Positions 43,809 through 51,678 of a stretch of DNA of 64,000 nucleotides are shown in pieces. Origin of the DNA: an uncultured archaeon. Lineage in GTDB: Archaea > Thermoproteota > Bathyarchaeia > 40CM-2-53-6 > CALIRQ01. The notes under the pieces are model-generated. The model worked only from the letters and a program-made list of their open reading frames with translations, searched no databases and had not been told where the DNA came from. The position numbers and the translations under genes were made by a program. Positions within the stretch are counted from its first letter, which is position 1, and the number at the start of each line of letters is the position of its first letter. The stretch is taken from the NCBI GenBank assembly GCA_938042195.1, contig CALIRQ010000019.1:1-64000 (forward strand), given 5' to 3'.

Positions 43809-45147
43809 TTATCGGATCCTTATATATTCATAGGCCTCCCTAAGGCTCTCGAAGGCGAAGCGTACCTTCTGGAAGCCCTTGCGGAACTCTATCACGTCTT
43901 CCCTGACCCTCTCCGGAGGCTCCTTCTTGATGACCACCCTCGCGATCAAATCGGCGATCTCCGTCATCTCCGGCTCCCTCATCCCCAGCCTCGTGCACTC
44001 CGAGGTCCCGAGCCTGATCCCGCCTGGGGCCTCGAAATGGCGGCCCAGCTTTATATCGTAGGGCAGGAGGTTCCTGTTCAGGATTATGTTCGCCCTCTCC
44101 AGGTCCTTCTCGATGGTCCTTCCATCCCCATATTCGGAGATATCCACTATCAGGACGTGAGATTCGGTGAACCCCTTCTTCTCCCCAAGGACCTTGAACC
44201 CCCTTTCGTAAAGCGCTTGGCCCAGGGCCTTCGAGTTCCTGACTATTTGCTCGGCGTACGCCTTCCCAAATTCCAACATCTCGGCGAAGGCTATCGCCTT
44301 GCCAGCCACGTGGTGGAGGTGGTGATTGCTGACGTTCCCCGGGAAAACCGCCCTCTTGATCCTCTCGGAGAATCTTTCCCAAGATAGCACGATACCTCCT
44401 TGGGGCCCCGGGATCGTCTTATGTGTGCTCGCCGTCATTACATCCGCCCCCTCCCTCATGGGATCCTGGAATTGCCCCCCGGCTATCAGGCCGGCGACGT
44501 GGGCCGCGTCGTAGCATATGATCGCCCCGCAATCGTGGAGGGGTCCTTGGAGATCGGCGACCGGATGCGGAAACGGGAGTACGGAGCCGCCGAACATCGC
44601 CAACTTCGGAGCCCTGCCGCGCTCCGATAATTCCTTCAGGAATTTGGCCGTGGCCTCCACATCGATATTCATCTCCTCCACATCAAACGGGAAGTATTCG
44701 ACCTCCAGCCCCCGGACGGATCCCGCCGTCCCGCCTATCTTCTTCCTCCCCATGCTTATGTGGCCGCCGTTCGGTATCGATAGCGCCATCATCGTATCCC
44801 CCGGCTCCGTGAAGGCCGTGTATACCACCAAGTTGGCGCATACGCCCGATGTGGGCCGGACGTCGGCGAACTCCGCCCTGAAGAGCTCCTTCGCCAGCTC
44901 AATGCAGAGGAGCTCGACTTGGTCTATATACGCGCAACCCGCGTAGACGCGCTCTCCGGGCCATCCCAACCGGGATCCGTCATCGGACCCTTTCGGCGTA
45001 TCTATTCCCGAAGTCGCTCATCAAGGCCTCGCGGACCGCGGGCGATGGAACGTTCTCGGAAGCGATTAAGGGTATGCTCTGGGAGAACCACTTATGGTGT
45101 TCCCCTAGCAACTCGAAAACCCTTTCATAATAATCCCTTGGCTTCAT
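43809..45147 (-). CDS. glyA: serine hydroxymethyltransferase, interrupted by a 25-nt BHB-type intron
   Basis: PLP enzyme interconverting serine and glycine with a pterin one-carbon carrier. Exon 1 (45147-44992, 52 codons) ends in LMSDFGNRYAE; exon 2 (44966-43809) begins GWPGERVYAGCAYIDQVE. Joining them restores the conserved NRYAEG(W/Y)PG(x)R motif and a 437-residue protein, the archaeal SHMT length. Other motifs: HGG-type IPNGGHISMG, CYDAAHVAGLIAGG (PLP Asp) and TASTHKTIPGPQGG (Schiff-base Lys). Without splicing, exon 1 terminates after 3 more codons at TGA 44980. ATG 45147 follows GAGGATGG; TATA TTTTAAATGG at about 45181-45190. Confidence 0.92.
44967..44991 (-). other. candidate 25-nt archaeal mRNA intron in glyA
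   Basis: On the minus strand the precursor reads exon GCCG, bulge AAA, stem GGGTCCG, loop ATGA, stem CGGATCC, then CGGT, bulge TGG, exon. GCCG/CGGT form a 4-bp central helix (one G-U pair) separating two 3-nt bulges on opposite strands, and GGGTCCG/CGGATCC form a 7-bp intron helix. Cleavage after the second base of each bulge (AA^A, TG^G) removes exactly 25 nt and restores the SHMT frame. This is the recognition form of the tRNA-splicing endonuclease; the outer exon helix is weak (HBh' type). Confidence 0.85.
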
Positions 45148-45245
45148 CGCCATCCTCGGGCCTAGAGCTTGCCGCCCGCCCATTTAAAACGGTTCCGCTG
45201 GGGTGGCCTCGGGCTTAGGGGGAGTTATCGAGCCGGGTATTGTGG

Positions 45246-45361
45246 TGGGGCGAGTGGGAATTTCATGATCCTTCCGATCATTTTGAACCCACGACCTCCG
45301 GCTCTCGCGCCCTCCGCGGGTCCCGAGACCGGAATCGTAGACCAAGCTGGACCATCGCCCC
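45246..45361 (-). tRNA. tRNA-Pro(CGG) with two introns
   Basis: 116-nt precursor yielding a 76-nt tRNA. Acceptor GGGGCGA/TCGCCCC, discriminator A; D arm GTCC..CGAT; anticodon stem CCGGT/GCCGG with loop CTCGGGA (anticodon CGG); T stem GTGGG/CCCAC with loop TTCAAAT. Introns: 18 nt at position 37/38 (bulges GGA and AGA, intron stem CCC/GGG, central helix CTCG/CGCG with one mismatch) and 22 nt at 59/60 in the T loop (central helix TTCA/TGAA, bulges AAA and ATT, intron stem TGATC/GATCA). The bases after the discriminator read CCA, so the 3' end may be encoded, unlike in tRNA-Met. The Pro identity follows from the anticodon. Confidence 0.92.
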
Positions 45362-45417
45362 ACTGGACCGGCCCAACATTCGCTCCCGCTTTAGGAGCTA
45401 AAATAGTTTGAGATAGC

Positions 45418-45428
45418 CCTTTATAAAC
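45418..45428. promoter_or_regulatory. TATA box between tRNA-Pro and the NrdD-like gene
   Basis: CTTTATAAACA; plus-strand use predicts a start near 45450, before the NrdD-like gene. The complementary GTTTATAAAG could serve the tRNA-Pro gene, giving a leader of about 35-40 nt before the mature 5' end. Confidence 0.5.
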
Positions 45429-45478
45429 ACCTTCTACTCTAAAAAAATCGATTACTCATCCCGGTGGCCCTTTTGGCG

Positions 45479-47749
45479 ATGGGGCAGGATTCCCAAGTGC
45501 TCGAGGCGGCGGCATCCCCGGTAAGGCTCCAAATACTCAAGTTGTTATCCAGTAAGGGCCCGATGCCCTATTCGGAGATAATGTTCTCGCTCAAGTTCAA
45601 TCCCACGAGGGATGCGGGGAAATTCGTCTATCATTTGAAGAGCTTGACGAACGCCGGGTTGCTCAGGCTAGATAAGGAGTCGAAGAGATATGAGGTCACG
45701 GAGCTCGGGAGGATGGTCGTTGAGTTCGCGAGGGACATAGGTGGATATCTCCTAGCCAAGAGCGGGAGGCTCTTCGTCAGGACCTCGGATCTGGCAATTG
45801 AGGAGTTCGAGAGGGATAGGATCGTCAGGGCGCTCGTCGAAGAGGCGAACGTGCCATTGAAGGTGGCGCGGGATATCGCCGAGGAGGCCGAGGAGCGCCT
45901 GCTGAGCTCCAAGACGACCTATTTGACGGCACCCCTGATAAGGGAGTTCATCAACGCCATACTCATAGAGAAAGGGCTTGAGGAGTATAGGCATAAGCTG
46001 ACCAGGCTCGGGATGCCCGTCTTCGATGTCACCCGCCTGATGATGGGGCCGGGCTCCCCGCAGAGCGTAGGGGGCGTTAAGGAAAGGGCAGGGAATCGCG
46101 TCATGGAGGAATATACCCTGCTGAGCGCCCTCCCGAGAGCGGTCGCCGATTCGCATCTTTCGGGCAACATACACTTGGATTGCCTCGGGGATTGGATCCT
46201 GAGGCCGGAGGAGTTCGCGGGGGATTTGAGGACCTTCCTCAGGCTGGGGCTGCCGTTCGCGAAGCCCCCCAAGGATTTCGGCTCAGCGCTCCAAATGATC
46301 GCCGCCCTGGCTAGGGCATCCTCTGAGGAGGTCTCTAGGGAGGTCTTCTTCCCCATGTTCAACGTCTTCATGGCCCCCTTCGCCGAGGAGGTTTCGGATG
46401 AGGACTTGGAGGAGGCGCTTTACTTCTTCATCAACGGCCTGAGGTGGGATTTATTCTCCCCGAGGACTAAGATCTCATTCGGATTGGATCTCTCCATCCC
46501 CCCCTTCTTGATGGATGTCGAGGCGATAGGGCCGGGGGGGCGGGCATCCGGCCAATATTCGGATTATAGGAGGGGGGCCCAGCTTATATTCGAGCGCCTC
46601 TTGGCGAGCCTCGCCAAGTCCTCTCAGCATAGGCCGGCCTTCATCCCGCGCTTCGTTATTAGCATCAGGCAATCCGACCTAAAGAGCGCGCGCTCAAGGG
46701 AGTTGTTGGCGAAGGCCTTGGATTTATCCAATAAGTACGGGCTGTTGTATTTCTCGATCTCCCCGGATGGCGAGCGCCTATCGAGGATGCCCTCAGGGTC
46801 GAGGCTCATCGATGATTGGAGCGGGGATTGGGAGCTGGATTGCCTTAAGTCCGGGGTAATTGGCTCGGCCTTCATAAATCTGCCCAGGATAGCCTACGAG
46901 GCGAGGGGCAATGACGAGAGGTTCCTCGACCTTTTATCGGATAGGTTCAAGGAGTGCGCGGAGGCCCTGAAGATAAAGGGCGATGGTATAGGGAGGAGGT
47001 GCAAGGAAAGGCTCTTCCCATTATTGGCCGGCAAGATGCGGAACTTCGCCATGGAGGGCGGAGCCCATCTCGTGGGCCTCATCGGGTTGTATGAGGCGAT
47101 CAAAGCCCATACGGGCTCCGCGATCCCGAAGGATAGGAACTCCATGAAATTCGCGATTAAGGTCTTGGAGCACCTCAAGGGCCTATCCAAGAGCTGTTCG
47201 GAGGAGCTTGAGCTGAGGATCTCGATCGCACAAAGGGGTTGCCCTGATGCGGGCTCGAGGTTGGCGAAGCTGGACGTGAACTCCTATGGGATTTCGGCGA
47301 TGAGCCACGAGGGGCCGAAAAAGCATCCGAAGTATACCGACGTCCCCACGCTGCCCTTGACCTTGAGGATCCCGCTCAAGGAGAGGGCGGAATCGGAGGC
47401 GATTTTCCAAAAGGCCTTGCCCGGGGGGCATTTCCTCCAAATATGCTTGGATCCCGAGGAGAGGGGAACCAAGGGGTTTTGCGGCTTCGTTGAAAGCTCC
47501 GCAGGGCTCGATCTGAGGTTCTTCGCCTTCGGGAGGGCCCTGACCTATTGCAAGGCGTGCGCCAAGTCCTTCCTGGGGATCTTCTCCAGATGCCCCGCTT
47601 GCGAGGGCGGGGATGTGGAGGCGTTCGCAATGGAATCGAGCGAATATATCCCGTTGAGGCTTTGGAACGAGGCCACGAGGAGGGAGCTCGGGAGGAGGGT
47701 CCTGTATTCGCTCTCCGGGACTGGTAGGGAGGGCGAGGGCTCAGGATAA
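45479..47749 (+). CDS. HTH - ATP-cone - NrdD-like protein lacking the glycyl-radical site
   Basis: 756 residues. An ArsR-like winged helix (residues about 5-80: ASPVRLQILKLLSSKG..YEVTELGRMVVEF) precedes an ATP-cone (about 95-190: VRTSDLAIEEFERDRIVRALVEEA) and an anaerobic ribonucleotide reductase-like body (HLSGNIHLDCLGDW, SAFINLPRIAYEARGNDERFLDLL) with a C-terminal CxxC..CxxC zinc site (YCKACAKS..CPACEG). Canonical NrdD ends in a glycyl-radical RxxGY motif; here that place reads MESSEYIPLRLWNEA, with no Gly. The MGCRT-type active-site loop before INLPRIA is also shortened. It is probably not a reductase but a nucleotide-sensing regulator. GTG 45464 is an alternative start. Confidence 0.8.
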   Translation: MGQDSQVLEAAASPVRLQILKLLSSKGPMPYSEIMFSLKFNPTRDAGKFVYHLKSLTNAGLLRLDKESKRYEVTELGRMVVEFARDIGGYLLAKSGRLFVRTSDLAIEEFERDRIVRALVEEANVPLKVARDIAEEAEERLLSSKTTYLTAPLIREFINAILIEKGLEEYRHKLTRLGMPVFDVTRLMMGPGSPQSVGGVKERAGNRVMEEYTLLSALPRAVADSHLSGNIHLDCLGDWILRPEEFAGDLRTFLRLGLPFAKPPKDFGSALQMIAALARASSEEVSREVFFPMFNVFMAPFAEEVSDEDLEEALYFFINGLRWDLFSPRTKISFGLDLSIPPFLMDVEAIGPGGRASGQYSDYRRGAQLIFERLLASLAKSSQHRPAFIPRFVISIRQSDLKSARSRELLAKALDLSNKYGLLYFSISPDGERLSRMPSGSRLIDDWSGDWELDCLKSGVIGSAFINLPRIAYEARGNDERFLDLLSDRFKECAEALKIKGDGIGRRCKERLFPLLAGKMRNFAMEGGAHLVGLIGLYEAIKAHTGSAIPKDRNSMKFAIKVLEHLKGLSKSCSEELELRISIAQRGCPDAGSRLAKLDVNSYGISAMSHEGPKKHPKYTDVPTLPLTLRIPLKERAESEAIFQKALPGGHFLQICLDPEERGTKGFCGFVESSAGLDLRFFAFGRALTYCKACAKSFLGIFSRCPACEGGDVEAFAMESSEYIPLRLWNEATRRELGRRVLYSLSGTGREGEGSG

Positions 47750-47785
47750 GGCTTGGGGATTTCGGTTGGCAAGAGACGAAAGGGC

Positions 47786-48385
47786 TTAATCTATCCTTAT
47801 CTCCTTGCCCTTCGGCCTCGTCACCTTCTTCTTCAGCGCGACCTCCAGGACCCCGTTCTTATAGCTGGCCTTGGCGCTATCCGGATCCACGGGCTCGGGC
47901 AGATCGAGCTCCTTGTAGTATTTGCGCTTCTCTGAGTCAACCGATATCACCAAGGAGTTCTCAGCGCATTCCAATTTTATGTCGTCCTTCTCCACCCCAG
48001 GGACCTCGGCGACCACCTTTATGACGTCGTCCTCGACTATCGTATCGACCAGCGGCTCCCTCTCCTCCTTCACCTCGAAGGCAGCCCTGCCCGGGAAGGC
48101 CCCCGCCCTAGGCCTCACATTACCAAACTCCCTTACTATCGGCTTCCCATCCGGGCCCATGGTGACCGAATAGCCATATACGAAGGGGCCGGCCTCGCGG
48201 ACCGTGGTGCCATCCGGGAGCTTGCGCTCCCTTATCAGATCCCTCGGGACCTGTTCCCAGATCTCCTTGAACATATCCTCGAATAACCTGTTCATCTCCT
48301 CAAATATATCCCCCCCGAATCCGAAGAAAGGGGATCTTCTACGCCACATCCTAAACCAATCCGGGAAGTCCTCCCACCAAGACAA
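47786..48385 (-). CDS. hsp20: Hsp20 small heat-shock protein
   Basis: 199 residues. An extended aromatic N-terminal arm (WWEDFPDWFRMWRRRSPFFGF) precedes an alpha-crystallin domain (about 108-190: DTIVEDDVIKVVAEVPGVEKDDIKLECAENSLVISV) and a C-terminal IxI/V-type tail (GKEIRID). ATP-independent holdase that forms oligomers. TTG start; TATA AATTTAAAAG near 48421-48430. Confidence 0.93.
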   Translation of the reverse strand: MSWWEDFPDWFRMWRRRSPFFGFGGDIFEEMNRLFEDMFKEIWEQVPRDLIRERKLPDGTTVREAGPFVYGYSVTMGPDGKPIVREFGNVRPRAGAFPGRAAFEVKEEREPLVDTIVEDDVIKVVAEVPGVEKDDIKLECAENSLVISVDSEKRKYYKELDLPEPVDPDSAKASYKNGVLEVALKKKVTRPKGKEIRID

Positions 48386-48594
48386 AGTCCTTCCCCCCGA
48401 TTTGGGTTCGCGAACTCCCCTTTTAAATTTTTAGGGGCTCCCTAATGAAAGCGTTGGAGCCATAGGCTAGGCCGGCCTTGGAATCCTAGTTTCCTCGGCT
48501 TGCTTAATCGAGTTCCCCATCAGGGCGTTTACATCTCTTCATGAATTGGCGAGGATTTTAGGGAGCCATATCCCGATAAGCTTGGATTGTTCAG

Positions 48595-48906
48595 TTAAAG
48601 GGCGTAGATGTCCCCCTTCTCGTCGACCTTGAGGTCTATCTTCGTCAAGCCCTCATTTAGCTCGAATAGGGAACTATGCGCGTAGACGGAGCCATCGCCG
48701 ACGTTGAAGAGGGAGAGGTGGCATTCGCAAAGGAACTTATTGATCTCCTCATCCCATTCGATATTACCCTGCTCGTGCGGGCAAATGGCTATGTAGGCAA
48801 CGAGTTTATCGTCCTTGGTCCGAACCAAAAGCGCCTTCTTGCCCTTATAATCGAATGTGATGGATTTCCCTCGCTCAATATCCCTCAAATTCGCTATTTT
48901 TTGCAT
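48595..48906 (-). CDS. Rieske-type 2Fe-2S ferredoxin
   Basis: 103 residues. Cluster ligands C42-P-H44 (AICPHEQGN) and C60-E-C-H63 (FLCECHLSLFN) in a small beta-fold, the size of soluble Rieske ferredoxins used as electron donors to oxygenases or reductases. ATG 48906 sits 26 nt from the centre of a TATA box (CTATATATCAA), so the mRNA is leaderless; the reading frame open to 49035 is not used. The partner enzyme is not in the window. Confidence 0.88.
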   Translation of the reverse strand: MQKIANLRDIERGKSITFDYKGKKALLVRTKDDKLVAYIAICPHEQGNIEWDEEINKFLCECHLSLFNVGDGSVYAHSSLFELNEGLTKIDLKVDEKGDIYAL

Positions 48907-49089
48907 AGGCCGATCCCCCGTTTGATATATAGCCCTTCGTTTGGCATATAAATCTTCCAGATCATATAAGGAAGTTTCGCAATCGTTCGCTAGCCCATGG
49001 CCTTCGAGGATGGAGCCCCTCACTATGGATCCCAACGCTATTGGCCTCCATTAGTCAAAGCCCATAGGCTTCCAATAGCGGAATCCCTT

Positions 49090-49509
49090 TCAGGGGGCGA
49101 TCTTCGCCAGAAGATGGCCTCGGCCTAGGCCCCCCTTATTCGGCATGGGCTGGCTCGGGAGGGGACCCGCGCGCCTCCTCGATTCCCCCAAACGAGGATC
49201 CCCTTGCTCTCGATCCCCCTTCATCGCGCCGACCTCCTTCAACTTCGCATATTCTGATTCCGTATAGATCAAAATCTCGGCTTGGGGGATCTCTAGGGCA
49301 TCCCAGCATATGCCATAATCGCCCTCTCTTTTGGGATCCTCGTAAACTATTACGAGGTCCACATCGCTGGCGGCCGTATTCCTCCTCTCGGCATAGGATT
49401 CGAACAGGATTACTGCTTTTAAAGGCAGCGATCTCGAGATCGCCTCCGCCCAATTCCTGATCCGCTCGATCAGCTCCTCCAGATTAAACTCTGGATAGCA
49501 AACCCTCAC
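49090..49509 (-). CDS. MNT-type nucleotidyltransferase of a HEPN-MNT pair
   Basis: 139 residues. The minimal nucleotidyltransferase core has LFESYAERRNTAASDVDLVIVYED: the DxD pair is present, but the first glycine of the usual GSxARG loop is Glu. The protein continues with PQAEILIYTESEYAKL and a polar C-terminal tail. GTG 49509 overlaps the HEPN stop by 26 nt. HEPN-MNT pairs form type VII-like toxin-antitoxin modules in which MNT modifies HEPN; the altered loop could reduce activity. Confidence 0.75.
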   Translation of the reverse strand: MRVCYPEFNLEELIERIRNWAEAISRSLPLKAVILFESYAERRNTAASDVDLVIVYEDPKREGDYGICWDALEIPQAEILIYTESEYAKLKEVGAMKGDREQGDPRLGESRRRAGPLPSQPMPNKGGLGRGHLLAKIAP

Positions 49510-49852
49510 AGTATTCGACGATCCTCCTCGCAAATCCCACAAGCCTTTCGGCATCCCCCTCCGGGTGGACGTTCGGATATCTCGTGGGGACATATGCCCT
49601 ATCCAGTTCCTTCGCCATATCGATCATGGTCTTCTCGGGCTCGAGCCCCTTCGGCAACCTTCGCAATAGGCCCGCGACCGAATTACCGAAGGCCTCCGCC
49701 CCCAACTTCTGGAAGACCGCTTTGACGGCCTTCTCCGATGCTTGTTGGGAGAGGAAGCAACTCCATTCGTAAAATCCGCCCCTCAATTCATACTCAGCGT
49801 TTTCTAAATCCCTTTTGGCCTGTTTAATCCAATCCGCGCTCCTCTCGACCAT
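49484..49852 (-). CDS. HEPN-domain protein of a HEPN-MNT pair
   Basis: 122 residues, all-helical HEPN fold: WIKQAKRDLENAEYELRGGFYEWSCFLSQQASEKAVKAVF is the hallmark N-terminal half. Later RYPNVH gives an R-x4-H arrangement that may be the RNase active site. It is followed by the overlapping MNT gene. Such proteins are RNase toxins in many archaeal genomes. Confidence 0.82.
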   Translation of the reverse strand: MVERSADWIKQAKRDLENAEYELRGGFYEWSCFLSQQASEKAVKAVFQKLGAEAFGNSVAGLLRRLPKGLEPEKTMIDMAKELDRAYVPTRYPNVHPEGDAERLVGFARRIVEYCEGLLSRV

Positions 49853-50041
49853 CCGCCCATCGATCCCCCGAGATCCCCAGCCCCGCGCGGAGATGGCCCG
49901 CTCGATGGAGCGGGCTGGAGCTTATTAAAATCCATTGAGGTTCCCCATCCCGCGGTTGAGGGCATCGGCCCCTCACGCTCGCCCCCTTGGAGAGTGAAAT
50001 GTCCATCTAGCCTCTCCTCTGCCTCCACACCAATGCCCTTT

Positions 50042-50965
50042 TTAGATGGCCCCCAAGACCGAGGCCAAGAGGAACATCCTTACCATCAGGCCATAGCGGA
50101 CCTGTTTAAAGTACTTGGCTTGCGGGATCCTATCCACATCGTAATCCACCTCATCGACCCTAGGCAAAGGATGCATAACTATTCCCGTCGGCTTCAATCG
50201 GCTCAACATGGCACTCGTCAGCCGATAGGATCCCTTGACCTCCTCATACTCGGCCGGGTCCGCGAACCTCTCCTTTTGAATCCTCGTAACGTATAGGACG
50301 TCAAGCTCCGGCAGGATCCCCGCCAAGTCGTCCGTCTCCACGACATCCACCCGGCCCCTTATCCCGGCCAGGACCTCCTTCCGCATCCTTAGGATCTCCG
50401 GGGAAACCAAGTACAGCTTAATGTCGTAAAGCGAGAGGGCGTAGGCCAAGGAATGGACCGTTCTGCCATATCTCAAGTCCCCAACCAGGGCTACCTTGAG
50501 GCCATCTATGCGGCCCAATTCCCTCCTTATAGTATATAGGTCCAAGAGGGCTTGGGTTGGATGCTCCTCAGCCCCGGAGCCGGCGTTTATCACGGGCACG
50601 CTCGCGAACTCCGCCGCCAACCTAGCGGCGCCCTCCAATGGATGCCTCACCACGAGCACGTCCGCGTAATTCTCCACGACCCTCACGGTATCGGCCAAAT
50701 TTTCGCCCTTCTCCACGGAGGTCCCCATGGGCCCGGCGAACCCTATGACGCTGCCGCCGAGCTTGTACATGGCCGATTCGAAGCTCAGCTTCGTTCGGGT
50801 GCTCGGCTCGAAGAACAGCGCGGCCATTATCCTCCCATCGAGCATATCTGAGCCCTTATCAGCCAATGGCTCGAAGGCATCGGTGAGCCTCAGGATCTCA
50901 TCGATCTCCTCGCGCTTGAGGTCCTTTATGGATATTATATCCCTCCCAGCCAAGAAGGACGGCAT
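50042..50965 (-). CDS. pyrB: aspartate carbamoyltransferase catalytic subunit
   Basis: Condenses carbamoyl phosphate and aspartate in de novo pyrimidine synthesis. 307 residues with FFEPSTRTKLSFESA (phosphate-binding STRT) near residue 45, AGSGAEEHPTQALLDLYT near 125, VGDLRYGRTVHSL near 160, and MHPLPRVDEVDYDVD near 264. ATG 50965 lies near a GGGGAG ribosome-binding site and after a TATA-like TTCAAATTT at about 51007-51015. No regulatory pyrI gene follows. Confidence 0.95.
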   Translation of the reverse strand: MPSFLAGRDIISIKDLKREEIDEILRLTDAFEPLADKGSDMLDGRIMAALFFEPSTRTKLSFESAMYKLGGSVIGFAGPMGTSVEKGENLADTVRVVENYADVLVVRHPLEGAARLAAEFASVPVINAGSGAEEHPTQALLDLYTIRRELGRIDGLKVALVGDLRYGRTVHSLAYALSLYDIKLYLVSPEILRMRKEVLAGIRGRVDVVETDDLAGILPELDVLYVTRIQKERFADPAEYEEVKGSYRLTSAMLSRLKPTGIVMHPLPRVDEVDYDVDRIPQAKYFKQVRYGLMVRMFLLASVLGAI

Positions 50966-51108
50966 CCGCGCAACTCCCCAACGAATCATTGGGTGGTTTG
51001 GCAAATTTGAACCTTCCGGAGTCCCGAGAGGACGGCCTCGTGATGGCCGGCGCGGCAAAGGGTTAAGAGCGGGGAGGCGCTCTTGGGGATAGCTCGAGGG
51101 GATTGGCC

Positions 51109-51663
51109 ATGGGGATTATAAAGAGCGATTCGGCCGAAATGGAGGGGCTCGTTCAGGTCGCGAACCTTATGGCGATATCCGCTAGGACCGCGCCGAAGGC
51201 CCATGGAGCCGATGATATATCTGTTCTGATCCTAACGGGCGCCGAGAAGGATGCTTTAGCCGATGAGATGGCGAAGATAGGGGATGAAAAGGGGGTGCCG
51301 ACTTGGAAGAGGGATGCCGAGAACGTCAGGAACTCAGCCGCCGTCGTATTGGTGGGAGTCAACGGTCTCAAGAGCGTGGGGCTGAATTGCGGCGGTTGCG
51401 GATTCAAGGACTGCGGCGAATACGAGAGGGCTAAAAAGATGATGGGCCCTGATTATGAGGGCCCTAATTGCATATTCAAGGCAATAGATCTAGGGATAGC
51501 GATTTGTTCATCAGCAAAGATGGCGAGCATTATGAACGTCGACAACAGGATAATGTATCGGACGGGCGTCGCCGCGAGGAGGCTTGGGTTGTCCCGGGAT
51601 AGCTTGGTCCTAGGGATCCCGATATCCGCAAAGGGGAAGAACATATACTTCGATAGGAAGTAA
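51109..51663 (+). CDS. DUF2148 (ferredoxin-like) protein
   Basis: 184 residues of a family of unknown function with a cysteine-rich segment NCGGCGFKDCGEYERAKKM near residue 94 and NCIFKAIDLGIA near 120. The N-terminal VANLMAISARTAPKAHG is the family hallmark. Cysteine spacing suggests an iron-sulphur cluster. ATG 51109 follows GAGGGGAT at a 5-nt distance, better than TTG 51103. Confidence 0.85.
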   Translation: MGIIKSDSAEMEGLVQVANLMAISARTAPKAHGADDISVLILTGAEKDALADEMAKIGDEKGVPTWKRDAENVRNSAAVVLVGVNGLKSVGLNCGGCGFKDCGEYERAKKMMGPDYEGPNCIFKAIDLGIAICSSAKMASIMNVDNRIMYRTGVAARRLGLSRDSLVLGIPISAKGKNIYFDRK

Positions 51664-51678
51664 GGGGACCAGCCCCTT

